This document shows positions 16,260-25,321 of a stretch of DNA of 32,514 nt, piece after piece (position 1 is the first letter of the stretch; each line of letters opens with the position of its first letter). Where the stretch lies: the NCBI GenBank assembly GCA_018830885.1, contig JAHJRI010000430.1:1-32514 (forward strand). Direction: 5' to 3'. This DNA comes from a bacterium. GTDB taxonomy: Bacteria; SAR324; XYD2-FULL-50-16. The notes under the pieces are model-generated. The model saw only the letters and a program-made list of their open reading frames with translations, was not told where the DNA came from and made no database searches. A program made the translations under genes and the position numbers.

Positions 16260-18206
16260 TTAACGCAACTTCACCAGATAATGGTTTTTCTGCTTCTGAT
16301 CAGGGATAATCTGTCTTGCGATACCGGAACCGCTGATCTCCACGGTGATGTTCTCTCTTGCAGCAATTAACAGGACATCCCGGAATGTCTTGTTTTGCAG
16401 CCGTTTTACGATCCGTCTGGTGTTCGATTCCTCCCGTGACTCGGAGGCTGCGGGAATGGAAAGGGGTTTGAATACCATCTCGTCTGCTGTCTCATTCATG
16501 TCCCCTGTTTGCGGCTTTGTTTTAATCGGAAACTGGCCTGGATAGAGATACCGGGCATGCTCGGCTATTTTTGCGAATACGGGTGCAGCTGTACTGGAAT
16601 TCAGGTATTTCCGCTGCGGTTCTTCAAGCATGACGAGAATGGTTAGTTTCGGCGCTTCAGCAGGGAAAAAACCGACAAAGGACAAAATGTGATTTTTTGT
16701 AGAGTATTCCTGCTTTTGGGAATCGAATATCCGCGACGTTCCGGTTTTGCCGGCAACGGTGGTCCCCTCGATCCTGGCACGAAACCCGGTGCCCCCATCC
16801 TGGACAACTGCAACCATGTACGATTTGACTCGCTCTGCCACCTCCTGTCTCAGGATTCTTTTTTTCCGGGTTTCCGGAAGTGGAATCCGCTCTCCGCTGG
16901 CGGTTTTTGCCTCTTTAATCACGCTGGGGCTGATGAAAATCCCTCCCGTGGCGATCGTGTTGATAGCCGTGATGATCTGGATGGGCGTAGCTGAAATACT
17001 GTGCCCGTACGACATTGTTGCAACATCGGTATCCGACCACTTTTCATAGGGAAAAACCTTGCCTGACGCTTCCCCTGGCAATGCAATATCTGTTTTTTCT
17101 CCGAACCCGAATTCACGGATCATACGGTAGAAAATCGGCTTGGGAATCAGTTGACCGATCTTTGCGGCGCAGATATTGGAGGATTTTTGAATGATTTTTT
17201 CCAGGGGAAGCCATCCATAAGAAGCAACATCGTGGATGACCCGATCCTGGATCTGGTATTCTCCATTCTCGCAGAAGAAAATATTGTCATCGTCGATGAT
17301 GTTATTTTCGAGGGCAGAGGAAATGGTGATGATTTTAAAGGTTGAGCCCGGTTCGTATGAAGCGCTCACAGCCCTGTTAAAATAGGTTGCCTGATCAAAT
17401 TTTTCAAAATTGTTCGGATCATAGTCCGGAATACTGGCAATGGTCAGAATGTTGCCCGTCTGGGATTCCATCACAATCGATATCGCATTTTTGGCATCTG
17501 TGATGCGGACCGCCTTTTCAAGTTCCTTTTCCGTGTAGTACTGGATCTTGCTGTTAATCGTCAGCTCCAGAGAGCCTCCCAGGATCTCATTGAATTCAGG
17601 TGTGTTGTAAATTGAGTTCCAGATGGAGTGACGGTCCGCGTTGCCCATCAGGTGCTGATCATACTGATACTCCAATCCTTCCAGTCCCTGGGAGTCAATC
17701 CCGGAAAATCCGATCAGCTGCGCGGCATGGTTCTGCAGGGGATAAAACCGCTGGTACTCCTTGATCATGTATATTCCTGCAAGATTCAGCGCTTTAATCT
17801 GGTCACTGACAGCGGGTTTTGGGTGCCGCTGGATCCAGATAAAGCTTGAATTTGCCACCAGCTGTTTATATATGCGGTCTTCCGGTTGATTGAGAATGGC
17901 GCTCAGCTTTCTGGCGCTTGCTTCAGGGTTTTCGACTTCAGCAGGAATGGCAAAAACAGATTCCATGGGTAGAGAGACCGTTAAAATCTTGCCTTCGTTA
18001 TCCAGAATCGGACCGCGTTGCAGTTTGACGGACATGGTTTGATTGTGCTGCATATCCGCGCGAATATCCAGAGCCGGTTTTTCGACCGTCTGCATGTGCA
18101 ACCCTCTGAGGAGGATAATCAGAACCACAACCGTAAAGCCGAGCTGCACTCCGTGAACGCGGTTACTGAAGCTCTTAAGAATGATTTTTCTGGTGAAGGG
18201 GCTCAT
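16260..18206 (-). CDS. ftsI: Septal peptidoglycan transpeptidase FtsI (PBP3) with PASTA-like C-terminus
   Basis: A 648-residue class B penicillin-binding protein that cross-links septal peptidoglycan. ATG 18206 is used; a TTG just before it is less likely. One membrane anchor (about 20-38) is followed by the dimerisation domain with GPILDNEGKILTVS and the transpeptidase domain. The active-site motifs are STFK (288-291), SSN (342-344) and KTGT (487-490), all intact. A C-terminal segment (about 585-645, with FRDVLLIAARENITVEISGSGIARQIIP split across strands) looks like one PASTA domain, a feature common in delta-type and Gram-positive FtsI. It follows ftsL after 80 bp. The neighbouring murE expected next in a division cluster is absent. 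Confidence 0.94.
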   Translation of the reverse strand: MSPFTRKIILKSFSNRVHGVQLGFTVVVLIILLRGLHMQTVEKPALDIRADMQHNQTMSVKLQRGPILDNEGKILTVSLPMESVFAIPAEVENPEASARKLSAILNQPEDRIYKQLVANSSFIWIQRHPKPAVSDQIKALNLAGIYMIKEYQRFYPLQNHAAQLIGFSGIDSQGLEGLEYQYDQHLMGNADRHSIWNSIYNTPEFNEILGGSLELTINSKIQYYTEKELEKAVRITDAKNAISIVMESQTGNILTIASIPDYDPNNFEKFDQATYFNRAVSASYEPGSTFKIITISSALENNIIDDDNIFFCENGEYQIQDRVIHDVASYGWLPLEKIIQKSSNICAAKIGQLIPKPIFYRMIREFGFGEKTDIALPGEASGKVFPYEKWSDTDVATMSYGHSISATPIQIITAINTIATGGIFISPSVIKEAKTASGERIPLPETRKKRILRQEVAERVKSYMVAVVQDGGTGFRARIEGTTVAGKTGTSRIFDSQKQEYSTKNHILSFVGFFPAEAPKLTILVMLEEPQRKYLNSSTAAPVFAKIAEHARYLYPGQFPIKTKPQTGDMNETADEMVFKPLSIPAASESREESNTRRIVKRLQNKTFRDVLLIAARENITVEISGSGIARQIIPDQKQKNHYLVKLR

Positions 18207-18286
18207 CAAACCATGTGATAAAGGTGAAGAAATAACACATTACAATAACGCCTGTCTGCCGGTGGCATTTGATATTCAAACCCTGT

Positions 18287-18643
18287 CTACGGGGCTTTTT
18301 CCGCCGTTTTTCCCGTGATTTCAATCAGCTGCTTGGGTTCGGGTCTCCGCAGGTAGATACTGTTTCGGGCGATATTTTCAACATTGGATAACTTTGTCAG
18401 ATACCGCTCCTCGAGTTGCAGTGGCAGGATGGAAGAGATAATCTTTCTTTTTTCCATCATCAGCTGCCTGACCTTCTTCTCTGTGCGGGTGTAGTCAATC
18501 CGTTGCTGCACGAAAAAAAGCGCGACAAGAAAGAGGATCGCCCAGGTCAGGATGAATTTGAAGGATGAGACCTTCGGGTGCTCCATCTTTTTACGCACGA
18601 GGCGTGTTGTGTTTTTGGGACTTGAAACAGGAAAATCTTTCAT
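18287..18643 (-). CDS. ftsL: Cell division protein FtsL
   Basis: A 118-residue bitopic membrane protein. A short basic cytoplasmic tail (about 1-28) is followed by a single membrane segment (FKFILTWAILFLVALFFVQ, about 28-46) and a periplasmic coiled coil (about 47-95, RIDYTRTEKKVRQLMMEKRK). Sequence similarity within the FtsL family is low, so topology, length and position carry the assignment. FtsL joins FtsB and FtsQ to activate FtsW/FtsI at the septum. Its ATG overlaps the rsmH stop by 4 bp (18640-18643), implying coupled translation, and ftsI follows it, exactly as in division gene clusters. Confidence 0.88.
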   Translation of the reverse strand: MKDFPVSSPKNTTRLVRKKMEHPKVSSFKFILTWAILFLVALFFVQQRIDYTRTEKKVRQLMMEKRKIISSILPLQLEERYLTKLSNVENIARNSIYLRRPEPKQLIEITGKTAEKAP

Positions 18644-19584
18644 TGTTTTTCAGTCACTCTGAGTTTTGCACTTCGAGATCGGGGATTTAATTCCATTTCG
18701 GTTTCACCCGCCTGTATGAGTTTGGGTTTCAAGGTTTTTGCGACCGGTTTCAAACCACATATACAATATGGAATATCTTTGGGACATTGACATGGATGTT
18801 CCCAGACATGAAATTTTTTCTTAACCTCCCGATCCTCCAGGGAATGAAAGGAAATGATTGCCATGCGCCCACCGGGGGTCAACAATTCGATCGCGTTCGT
18901 CAACAGGTTTTTGAGCTCATCCAGCTCGTTGTTGACAGCTATCCGAATTGCCTGAAAAGTTCTGGTTGCCGGATGCAATCTGCCAAACTGGAATTTCTTT
19001 GGAACAGCTTCTCTTATACAATCGGATAACTGTTGAGTTGTCAAGAGCGCCTTTTTGCTCCTTTGCCGGGCAATCTGCTGTGCGATTTTCTTTGCGAAAG
19101 GTTCCTCTCCGAATTGACGAATGATCGCTGTCAAATCCTGTTCGCTCCAGTTGTTTACCAGTTCGAATGCCGTGAGTGGGCTGTCCCGGTCCATGCGCAT
19201 GTCCAGCGGGGCATCTTGACGAAAGGAAAAACCTCTCTCTTTCTGATCCAACTGAAATGATGAAACCCCAAGATCCGCCAAAATAAAATCAGCCCTGACA
19301 TGGTTGTCGATCAGGAACCGGCTGGCACTCGAAAACCGGTCATGGATGAGATGAACCCGGTCCCGGAAAGGGAGCAGCTTTTGTTTAGCGGCAATCAGGG
19401 CATCATTGTCACGGTCGACTCCCCAGAGAACCAGCTTTGGAAAATCCGTCAATAACCGGACGGCATGTCCAGCGCCACCCAGGGTAAAGTCAATCATCAC
19501 CGCAGCGCGGTTCGGCAGCAGGGCGTGGACTTCTTCCAACAGTACGGGGGCGTGATAAAAATCCAATTTGTTCTGGCGCCTCAT
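18640..19584 (-). CDS. rsmH: 16S rRNA m4C1402 methyltransferase RsmH (MraW)
   Basis: A 314-residue SAM-dependent methyltransferase that N4-methylates C1402 of 16S rRNA. It opens with HAPVLLEEVHALL, then the SAM-binding segment MIDFTLGGAGHAVRLL, GVDRDNDALIAAK, ADLGVSSFQLDQKERGFSF and the family motif APLDMRMD. The end carries LEDREVKKKFH and a Cys cluster (CQCPKDIPYCICGLKP). Length is normal. It is the first gene of the short rsmH-ftsL-ftsI cluster; mraZ, often upstream, is missing, and the divergent dtd gene starts 83 bp away. No clear ribosome binding site is visible before ATG 19584. Confidence 0.97.
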   Translation of the reverse strand: MRRQNKLDFYHAPVLLEEVHALLPNRAAVMIDFTLGGAGHAVRLLTDFPKLVLWGVDRDNDALIAAKQKLLPFRDRVHLIHDRFSSASRFLIDNHVRADFILADLGVSSFQLDQKERGFSFRQDAPLDMRMDRDSPLTAFELVNNWSEQDLTAIIRQFGEEPFAKKIAQQIARQRSKKALLTTQQLSDCIREAVPKKFQFGRLHPATRTFQAIRIAVNNELDELKNLLTNAIELLTPGGRMAIISFHSLEDREVKKKFHVWEHPCQCPKDIPYCICGLKPVAKTLKPKLIQAGETEMELNPRSRSAKLRVTEKQ

Positions 19585-19667
19585 TCAGAACTGATGCATG
19601 ATAGCAGGAAAACATGCATTCAATTCGGTATTTGATCATAATCCATGCCTGAAAAACGAACAGACAG

Positions 19668-20144
19668 ATGAAGGTTGTCATTCAGAGAGTAAAGAAAGCG
19701 AGTGTTTCAGTAAATCAAAAAGATGTTGGCAGCATCAAAAGGGGATATCTGCTGCTGGTCGGATTCGACCAGGGGGACCGGCCGGATCTGCTCAGCCCCA
19801 TGTTGAATAAGATTTGCCAGTTGAAGTTGTTTCCGGATGACCAGGGACGGTTTGCCCATTCCATCATTGAGGTGTCGGGTGAACTATTGATCGTATCCCA
19901 GTTTACACTCTCTGCCGAACTTAAAAAAGGGAAAAAACCCAGTTTTACCAGAGCGATGGATCCGGTTGAAGCGGAAAGCCTGTATACCCGGTTTGTGGAT
20001 TTGAGCCGACAAACAGGGATCTCTACCCAGACGGGTATTTTTGGTGAGCTGATGCAGGTATCCCTTCAGAATGACGGGCCTGTCACCATCCTGATGGATT
20101 CCAGAGAGCTGTTTCCATCATTGTACCAACCCGGATCCGGATAA
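19668..20144 (+). CDS. dtd: D-aminoacyl-tRNA deacylase
   Basis: A 158-residue cytoplasmic enzyme that removes D-amino acids (and glycine from tRNA-Ala) to proofread charged tRNAs. It begins MKVVIQRVKKASVSV, and contains the SQFTLSAELKKGKKPSF segment (about 83-99) and the Gly-cisPro motif in NDGPVTILM (about 137-145), which together define the active site. Length is slightly above the usual 145-150 because of a short C-terminal tail. It is divergent from rsmH and followed after 13 bp by the kinase-like gene, with which it is probably co-transcribed. Confidence 0.95.
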   Translation: MKVVIQRVKKASVSVNQKDVGSIKRGYLLLVGFDQGDRPDLLSPMLNKICQLKLFPDDQGRFAHSIIEVSGELLIVSQFTLSAELKKGKKPSFTRAMDPVEAESLYTRFVDLSRQTGISTQTGIFGELMQVSLQNDGPVTILMDSRELFPSLYQPGSG

Positions 20145-20157
20145 ACCAAACTGAGAA

Positions 20158-21291
20158 ATGCCTTTGAAGCTTCATATCACAGAAGAATCCCTTAATTTGT
20201 TTGTCCTGGATTTATGGAAAGACCTTCGCCACCTGGATGTGGTCGATCTGGCTGGAAGGAAGGTGATTCGGCGATTTGCAGACAACAGTACGACGATCCA
20301 GGAAGAGTTGGTGGTCATCAATCGTCTGCAGGCCAAAGCGCCTTTCAAAATTCCGGAAATTCAGGAGCATACCAGCCGCTACATCGCTTTCAGATACATT
20401 GAAGGGACCCGGGCCTTTAATCTGCTGATGGATTTGAAAACCTTGTATAGAAAGGAGAAAAAAGCGCTTTACAGGGATCTGGCACTTCAGTTGCTGGACC
20501 TCCTGGAGGATGATTTAAGATCCTTTCAGGCAGTGACAATGGGGGATGCGGTCTTTACAGCGGATCGTCGCTCGTATCCGGTCAGCGAAAAATTGAGTGC
20601 CCTGTATCGTATTTTGACCTCCATTTTACCGGGGACATGCGATTTTATGCAGATCACTGAGGATCTGGACCGGATTGCAGCCCTGTATATTCAAAATGCA
20701 ACCAACCCTTTTCGGGATGCAACCCCAAAGAATGTTATTCTTGAAATACCGGCTCTTTTCCAGCAGCGATTTTCCTCCTATGAGGAGCGTCTGGCCACGT
20801 TGAAGGAAATGTGCCTGTCAGGAACCCTGAACCGGTATCTGGAGAAGGAGAAAATCTACCAGATAGATTTTTCAGGGTGCAAATTCCTTTGCCCGCAGGG
20901 TGATGACTGGATTGCGTTGAATGCGCACGAGTCATCTGCCTGGTTGAGATCGGCAGATCGGCCGCCGTCTCCCGGCGAAGGGCTGACAGGACTCTGCACA
21001 AAATTTGTTCGGTTCTCGCGCTTTGGCGGTCGAAAACTGGCTTACCGACTGTTGAATTATGAAGCCTATAACGTCCGGTTTATGCATGACAACGAGGCCA
21101 CCTATTTTTTCGAGCTGGCCAATATCTGTCAGTATCTCAGGGATCACAATATCATCCGGAGCAGCCACCTGGGAGATTTGATGAATCACCTCTTCCAGAT
21201 GTCCAGTTTTAAACCGGCACGGGATTATCTGCAGGAGGCACGGCCGCTTGACAATCGAAGAGCCTATTATTCCGATGTGTATCCCAATTGA
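20158..21291 (+). CDS. Putative kinase-like (APH-fold) protein of unknown substrate
   Basis: A 377-residue soluble protein without a firm family. Several pieces resemble the aminoglycoside-phosphotransferase/choline-kinase fold: an N-lobe-like stretch GRKVIRRFADNSTTIQEELVVINRL with possible Lys35 and Glu49/50, a hinge-like YIAFRYIEGTRAFNLLMDL (75-93), a catalytic-loop-like FRDATPKNVIL (185-195) that keeps the Asp and Asn of HxDxxxxN, and QIDFSGCKF (235-243) in place of the metal-binding IDxE/DFG. The His of the usual loop is Arg, so activity is uncertain. GAGAA precedes its ATG closely and it lies 13 bp behind dtd. An inactive or regulatory pseudokinase is an alternative; substrate is unknown. 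Confidence 0.6.
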   Translation: MPLKLHITEESLNLFVLDLWKDLRHLDVVDLAGRKVIRRFADNSTTIQEELVVINRLQAKAPFKIPEIQEHTSRYIAFRYIEGTRAFNLLMDLKTLYRKEKKALYRDLALQLLDLLEDDLRSFQAVTMGDAVFTADRRSYPVSEKLSALYRILTSILPGTCDFMQITEDLDRIAALYIQNATNPFRDATPKNVILEIPALFQQRFSSYEERLATLKEMCLSGTLNRYLEKEKIYQIDFSGCKFLCPQGDDWIALNAHESSAWLRSADRPPSPGEGLTGLCTKFVRFSRFGGRKLAYRLLNYEAYNVRFMHDNEATYFFELANICQYLRDHNIIRSSHLGDLMNHLFQMSSFKPARDYLQEARPLDNRRAYYSDVYPN

Positions 21292-21314
21292 GGATTCCCC
21301 ACCGGCATGCTTGG

Positions 21315-22421
21315 TCAGTTGCGGTGGTCTGACAGCGTAAGGAGGTCTGGTGTGCCAAGTGGGGTGATGGGTTCAGGTGTGACGCGATCAGGCAGTTTGA
21401 TGAGTTGGCAACCATCCGGTATCTCCAGTTCTTCGTAAAGAAGATGGGTTTTGCCCAGATAGGTTTTGGAAAGGTGCATTGGCAGCAGGAAATCCGGCTG
21501 CAGTTCCCGGATCAGTTGATTGAGGTCCGAAGTGCAGAGGTGACAGGATCGCCGGGCTTTTTCAAGCTGTGCTGAAAGGTAGGTGCATTCGCAAACCAGC
21601 AGTGTTACCCCCTCAAAAAGGTTCAGAATCTTGTTGATGTTTGACTTTGAGAAACCGACATCCGTCAGGTACCCGATACTTGAGACCGCCTGTTTTTTAG
21701 AGATCTTCTCATAAAGCCCATGTGCTTCTTTCTCTGTAATGATAATCGATCGCTCCCCGTTGCATTGTTCGATTGTCATGACGGGAAGTGGAAGATGACC
21801 ACTGTAAAAATGTTCTTTCAACTGGGGAATCCAGGGGCCCCGGACCAGGCCCTGCTGGCTGACCCGCTCTTCATCGATCAGGAACACCGGTTTTTCCGTG
21901 AACTTGACTATCAGGGTCGGAATCCTGTGATCGCAAAGGACTCCATCAACAACCACTGAACGGTTTTCGGTCAGGTGCCGGCCATTCTTGTCAACCGTTT
22001 CAATAAACCGGCGTTTAAATCCCTCGGCGCCAGGTAAACTGTAAATCTGTATTTCATCCTCCGATACTTCATGGACTCTGAACCGGCAAAAGAAATCCTC
22101 AACCAGATTCCAGTCATACCCTTGCAGTTTGGCCGCCAGTTTTCTTGAAATATCAGGTGGTCCGAATAAGTCGATGGTCTTTGAAGAAACCAGGATTGAG
22201 CGGGTAAACTTGTCTATCCCGATAAAATGATCCATGTGGGCATGGCTGATAAACAGCGAGCCGACAGATTTTAACGTCCGCTTGGCCAGGTGATCCAGTT
22301 GTCCGCAATCGACCAGGATATTCTGTTCCGGCGGGGGAACACGGATAAAAAGCAACGGATCATCCAGTAAACCGGAAAAAAAAGAGGGGGACAGAGAATG
22401 GAAGGGATTCTGTTTTTTCAT
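21315..22421 (-). CDS. Metallo-beta-lactamase-fold hydrolase, RNase Z-like
   Basis: A 368-residue metal-dependent hydrolase. LFISHAHMDHFIGID carries the HxHxDH zinc motif of the metallo-beta-lactamase fold near its N-terminus after DPLLFIRVPPPEQNILVDCG, and later sites YLTDVGFSKSNI (Asp) and PMHLSKTY (His) fit the remaining ligands. The order resembles RNase Z/ElaC-type proteins, but the RNase Z exosite arm is not evident and the middle carries a large insertion, so a role in tRNA 3' processing is not proven. I choose ATG 22421; an ATG at 22493 would add 24 residues that look like untranslated AT-rich leader. It is convergent with the kinase-like gene across 23 bp. Confidence 0.75.
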   Translation of the reverse strand: MKKQNPFHSLSPSFFSGLLDDPLLFIRVPPPEQNILVDCGQLDHLAKRTLKSVGSLFISHAHMDHFIGIDKFTRSILVSSKTIDLFGPPDISRKLAAKLQGYDWNLVEDFFCRFRVHEVSEDEIQIYSLPGAEGFKRRFIETVDKNGRHLTENRSVVVDGVLCDHRIPTLIVKFTEKPVFLIDEERVSQQGLVRGPWIPQLKEHFYSGHLPLPVMTIEQCNGERSIIITEKEAHGLYEKISKKQAVSSIGYLTDVGFSKSNINKILNLFEGVTLLVCECTYLSAQLEKARRSCHLCTSDLNQLIRELQPDFLLPMHLSKTYLGKTHLLYEELEIPDGCQLIKLPDRVTPEPITPLGTPDLLTLSDHRN

Positions 22422-22858
22422 ACCGTAAAATGAGGGTTTTGTAGAGGATATTCGAAAAATCTTCTTTTGAAAATTAACATAATTAAAAATCAAATAAAAT
22501 GGTTTTCTTTTCTTCCCAAAAATCCATTTTTATATTATATCTGAACAAATAAATCTCTTGGATGAAATACACCGGACAATCCTTCCCCTCCTTTTATCGG
22601 GCGGGGATACCCGGCGGTTTTAGGCGACGGGAGACTCAATAGGATCATTGACCGCCGGATGTTTCGTCCGGATTTGTCCGCTGTGAATTGCCAGTCTTCA
22701 AATAGCCATCATCCTGTCGAGATGGGATGTCGGATTTCGACAGCAAACGTTAGCCTTTTTTCGGTGTTTTATCCCATATCTACATTCAACCAATATTATC
22801 GGGTTGCGGGTATTTACCTGTATCCGCCCTCAAATTTGTTCTTGTAATAGGAGGTTCA
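22422..22858. other. Divergent intergenic region with a 7-bp inverted repeat
   Basis: This 437-bp gap carries no gene I can support. Its left end is AT-rich. CTGTCGA (22714-22720) and TCGACAG (22737-22743) form a perfect stem around a 16-nt loop, with six T only 12 nt later, so it is not a standard terminator. A CCGGA/TCCGG stem lies near 22656-22672. A strong AGGAGG (22850-22855) precedes the EF-G-like start. No riboswitch class is recognisable. Confidence 0.45.
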
Positions 22859-24913
22859 ATGCATAAAAGTCATGTGGAAAGCAAAATACATAACATCGCT
22901 GTTGTTGGAAAAGACGGTGTTGGGAAAACGGAACTGGTCAATGCACTGTTAAAATTTCAACCCAAACAGCTGGCGACTGACGTCATTGAACAACCTGAGG
23001 AGAAAGAGCGGGGCTACACGATTTATACAAGTTACTACCATCTCGATAACGGTGCGGATACGATGAATATCATCGATACACCGGGGAATACAAATTTTCT
23101 CTCCAGCTTGAATGTCGCGACCTATGTCAGCTCCGGAGCTGTTTTTGTGGCTTCCACCGCCAGCGACGCGGCCGGTGCATTCCGGATATGGGAGAGCCTC
23201 AATAAGAACCGGACCCCACGGGTTATTTTCATGAATATAGCGGACCCATCCCAGGGAAGCTTCAGCGATTCGCTGTCCGCCATCGAGAAATCCTTTTCGG
23301 TCAAACCCGCCGTTCTTTATATCCCCTGGATTGAAGACAATCAAATGGTCGGCATCATCGATATCATCAATCAAAAACTGATCCGGGGAGCGGGTGATAA
23401 AACCGCCGTGGAGGACCTCCCCGAGGCAGCCATGGAGGAGGTTGAGGTTTATCGCAGTGTCACCTATGAACGTCTGGCCGAGTTGGATGATGAGTTGATG
23501 GAGTACTATATCGAGGAGAAACCGGCACCGGATGAACTGATGGTGAAAGTGCTCTCGGAGGGATTGAATTCATGCGCCATTACACCCGTGCTGACAGGCG
23601 CAATTGCCGAGCATATCGGCATTGACAACCTGTATAATTTTATCAGGATCAACTTCCCGACATTTCAAAAAGGTGCCACCTGGGTCGGCAGACAAACCAA
23701 TGCGGATGATGCTGAACCTGTTGAAAGAATGCCGAAGCCGGAAGAGCCGTTTTCTGGTATAACATTTAAAACAGTCTATGATCGGTATGTGGGAAAGTTG
23801 AACTACCTGCTGGTAGTCTCCGGCGTGTTTAAGAAAGGGCTCAAGCTTCAGAACAGTTCCATTGGCAGAAAGGCACAGACCGGGCGGTTTTACATCATGA
23901 ATGGGGATAAGACCGACGAGATCGAAGAAGCATTCCCGGGAGATATTGTTGTTCTGGAAAAGGTCGAGGAACTGGAGACAAACCAGACCATCTGTGATGC
24001 AGAAAACCCCATCGTCTATGACCCGATACCATTTCAGGTTCCCCGATACACCAATCGGCTTGAAATGACCAACAGCAGCAAAGACGGTCGTATTATGGAT
24101 GCGCTCAACAAGACGGTGGTTGAAGATCCAACGCTGCGCATGGAATATAACAATGAAACCAATGAAATGCTGCTGTCTGGAATCGGTTTACTGCATATTG
24201 ATGTGGTGAAGGAACGACTCAAGTCTCTTTATGACGTAGAAATCACCCTGATGCCGCCGACTGTTGGCTATCTGGAGACAATCAGGGGCAAGGCGACCGT
24301 TCAGGGGAAATACAAAAAACAGAGTGGTGGTCACGGACAATATGGTGATGTGCATATCACCATGGAACCATTACCGCGGGATGGTGGATTTGAATTTGTG
24401 GATAAGATTGTCGGTGGTGCCATTCCCAGGAATTACATTCCCAGTGTCGAAAAAGGGGTCAAGGAAGCGTTACTCAAAGGGACGCTGGCTAAATATCCAG
24501 TGATCGATGTGAGAGTTACCCTGTTCGACGGAACCTTTCACAATGTGGATTCCTCTGATTTTGCCTTCCAGCGGGCAGGATCCATGGCGGTCAAAAAAGC
24601 ACTTCCGGAAGCCAAACCGGTGATCCTGGAACCGATCATGGAAGTGGAAATTGATGTTCTGGAGGCGGATGTGGGAAAAGTGACCAAGGACCTTTCTGGA
24701 AGAAGAGGCAAGGTGAACGGGTATTCCTACAACGAATTTACAACCGTGATTCAGGCAGAGGTGCCGCTGGCAGAGTTGATGGATTACACACCGGCTTTGC
24801 GGGGAATGACTGTTGGTTTGGGTTTATACTCCATGAAGCTGAAATCATATGAAATTCTAGCCCCCAACCTTGCTGAAAAGGTTATCGCAGCAAGAAATCC
24901 CGAAGAGGATTAG
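22859..24913 (+). CDS. Elongation factor G-like GTPase paralogue (FusA2 type)
   Basis: A 684-residue protein with full EF-G domain length: G domain (1 to about 280), beta-barrel domain II, and domains III-V including QSGGHGQYGDVHI (domain IV) and ADVGKVTKDLSGRRGKVNGY (domain V). The G domain departs from true EF-G: the P-loop is GKDGVGKT (17-24) not GHVDAGKT, switch I reads KERGYTI, switch II is DTPGN (73-77) with Asn where the catalytic His stands, and the guanine motif is NIAD (126-129) rather than NKxD. This points to the EF-G-like paralogue group rather than the translocase of the ribosome cycle, and it may hydrolyse GTP slowly or need a different nucleotide preference. AGGAGG precedes the start at ideal spacing. 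Confidence 0.88.
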   Translation: MHKSHVESKIHNIAVVGKDGVGKTELVNALLKFQPKQLATDVIEQPEEKERGYTIYTSYYHLDNGADTMNIIDTPGNTNFLSSLNVATYVSSGAVFVASTASDAAGAFRIWESLNKNRTPRVIFMNIADPSQGSFSDSLSAIEKSFSVKPAVLYIPWIEDNQMVGIIDIINQKLIRGAGDKTAVEDLPEAAMEEVEVYRSVTYERLAELDDELMEYYIEEKPAPDELMVKVLSEGLNSCAITPVLTGAIAEHIGIDNLYNFIRINFPTFQKGATWVGRQTNADDAEPVERMPKPEEPFSGITFKTVYDRYVGKLNYLLVVSGVFKKGLKLQNSSIGRKAQTGRFYIMNGDKTDEIEEAFPGDIVVLEKVEELETNQTICDAENPIVYDPIPFQVPRYTNRLEMTNSSKDGRIMDALNKTVVEDPTLRMEYNNETNEMLLSGIGLLHIDVVKERLKSLYDVEITLMPPTVGYLETIRGKATVQGKYKKQSGGHGQYGDVHITMEPLPRDGGFEFVDKIVGGAIPRNYIPSVEKGVKEALLKGTLAKYPVIDVRVTLFDGTFHNVDSSDFAFQRAGSMAVKKALPEAKPVILEPIMEVEIDVLEADVGKVTKDLSGRRGKVNGYSYNEFTTVIQAEVPLAELMDYTPALRGMTVGLGLYSMKLKSYEILAPNLAEKVIAARNPEED

Positions 24914-25321
24914 TTGATCGTCCCCGGGGAGATTCAACGCGATTCTCCCCGGGGGTCCCCCCCTCTCCCCAATTCAGTATCAAGCCCTGCCTGTTCCCAT
25001 TCAATAAACCGCTGTGCGGCCTACTCAAAATATGTTCCTCATCCCCTGGTCAATTCCGGTGGTTGAGCGTTCCTTTTCATGGGACTATCCACTGCCGGCG
25101 GTTCGAAAGGACAGCACAATCCCCGGTCCGGCGGGCATAGACCTGCTGAATCAAATTGTGGCCGTATTTCTGCATGACAAAGGCAGGATGTGTTCCCGGG
25201 GACTGCTGCCTGTTCCGAAGGTTTGAGGATTTCGATACCGGTTCGGTCCCTGAATGGGCATATCTTTTGAATGAAGGAAAGAAGCCGTTCCAAAAACAGG
25301 CACCAGAACAGGATTTGACCC
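24914..25321. other. Intergenic region before the fliJ operon
   Basis: In these 408 bp I see no gene. Near its left end is a GC-rich hairpin (24922-24954). A sequence TGGC-N8-TGCA at 25159-25174 has the GG-N10-GC spacing of sigma-54 promoters, but its fit to the full consensus is partial. The promoter of the fliJ-motE-fliK-flgD-flgE run should lie here. Confidence 0.45.
24922..24954 (+). terminator. GC-rich hairpin after the EF-G-like gene
   Basis: CCCCGGGGAGA (24922-24932) pairs perfectly over 11 bp with TCTCCCCGGGG (24944-24954) around an 11-nt loop, 8 bp past the stop codon. No T-run follows on the plus strand, so it may act with Rho or as a 3'-end stabiliser rather than as an intrinsic terminator. 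Confidence 0.5.

Noticed and set aside
25014-25226. A 70-codon frame between the EF-G-like gene and fliJ
   Set aside because: No ribosome binding site, no family resemblance and overlap with equally long frames on the other strand; the region looks non-coding.
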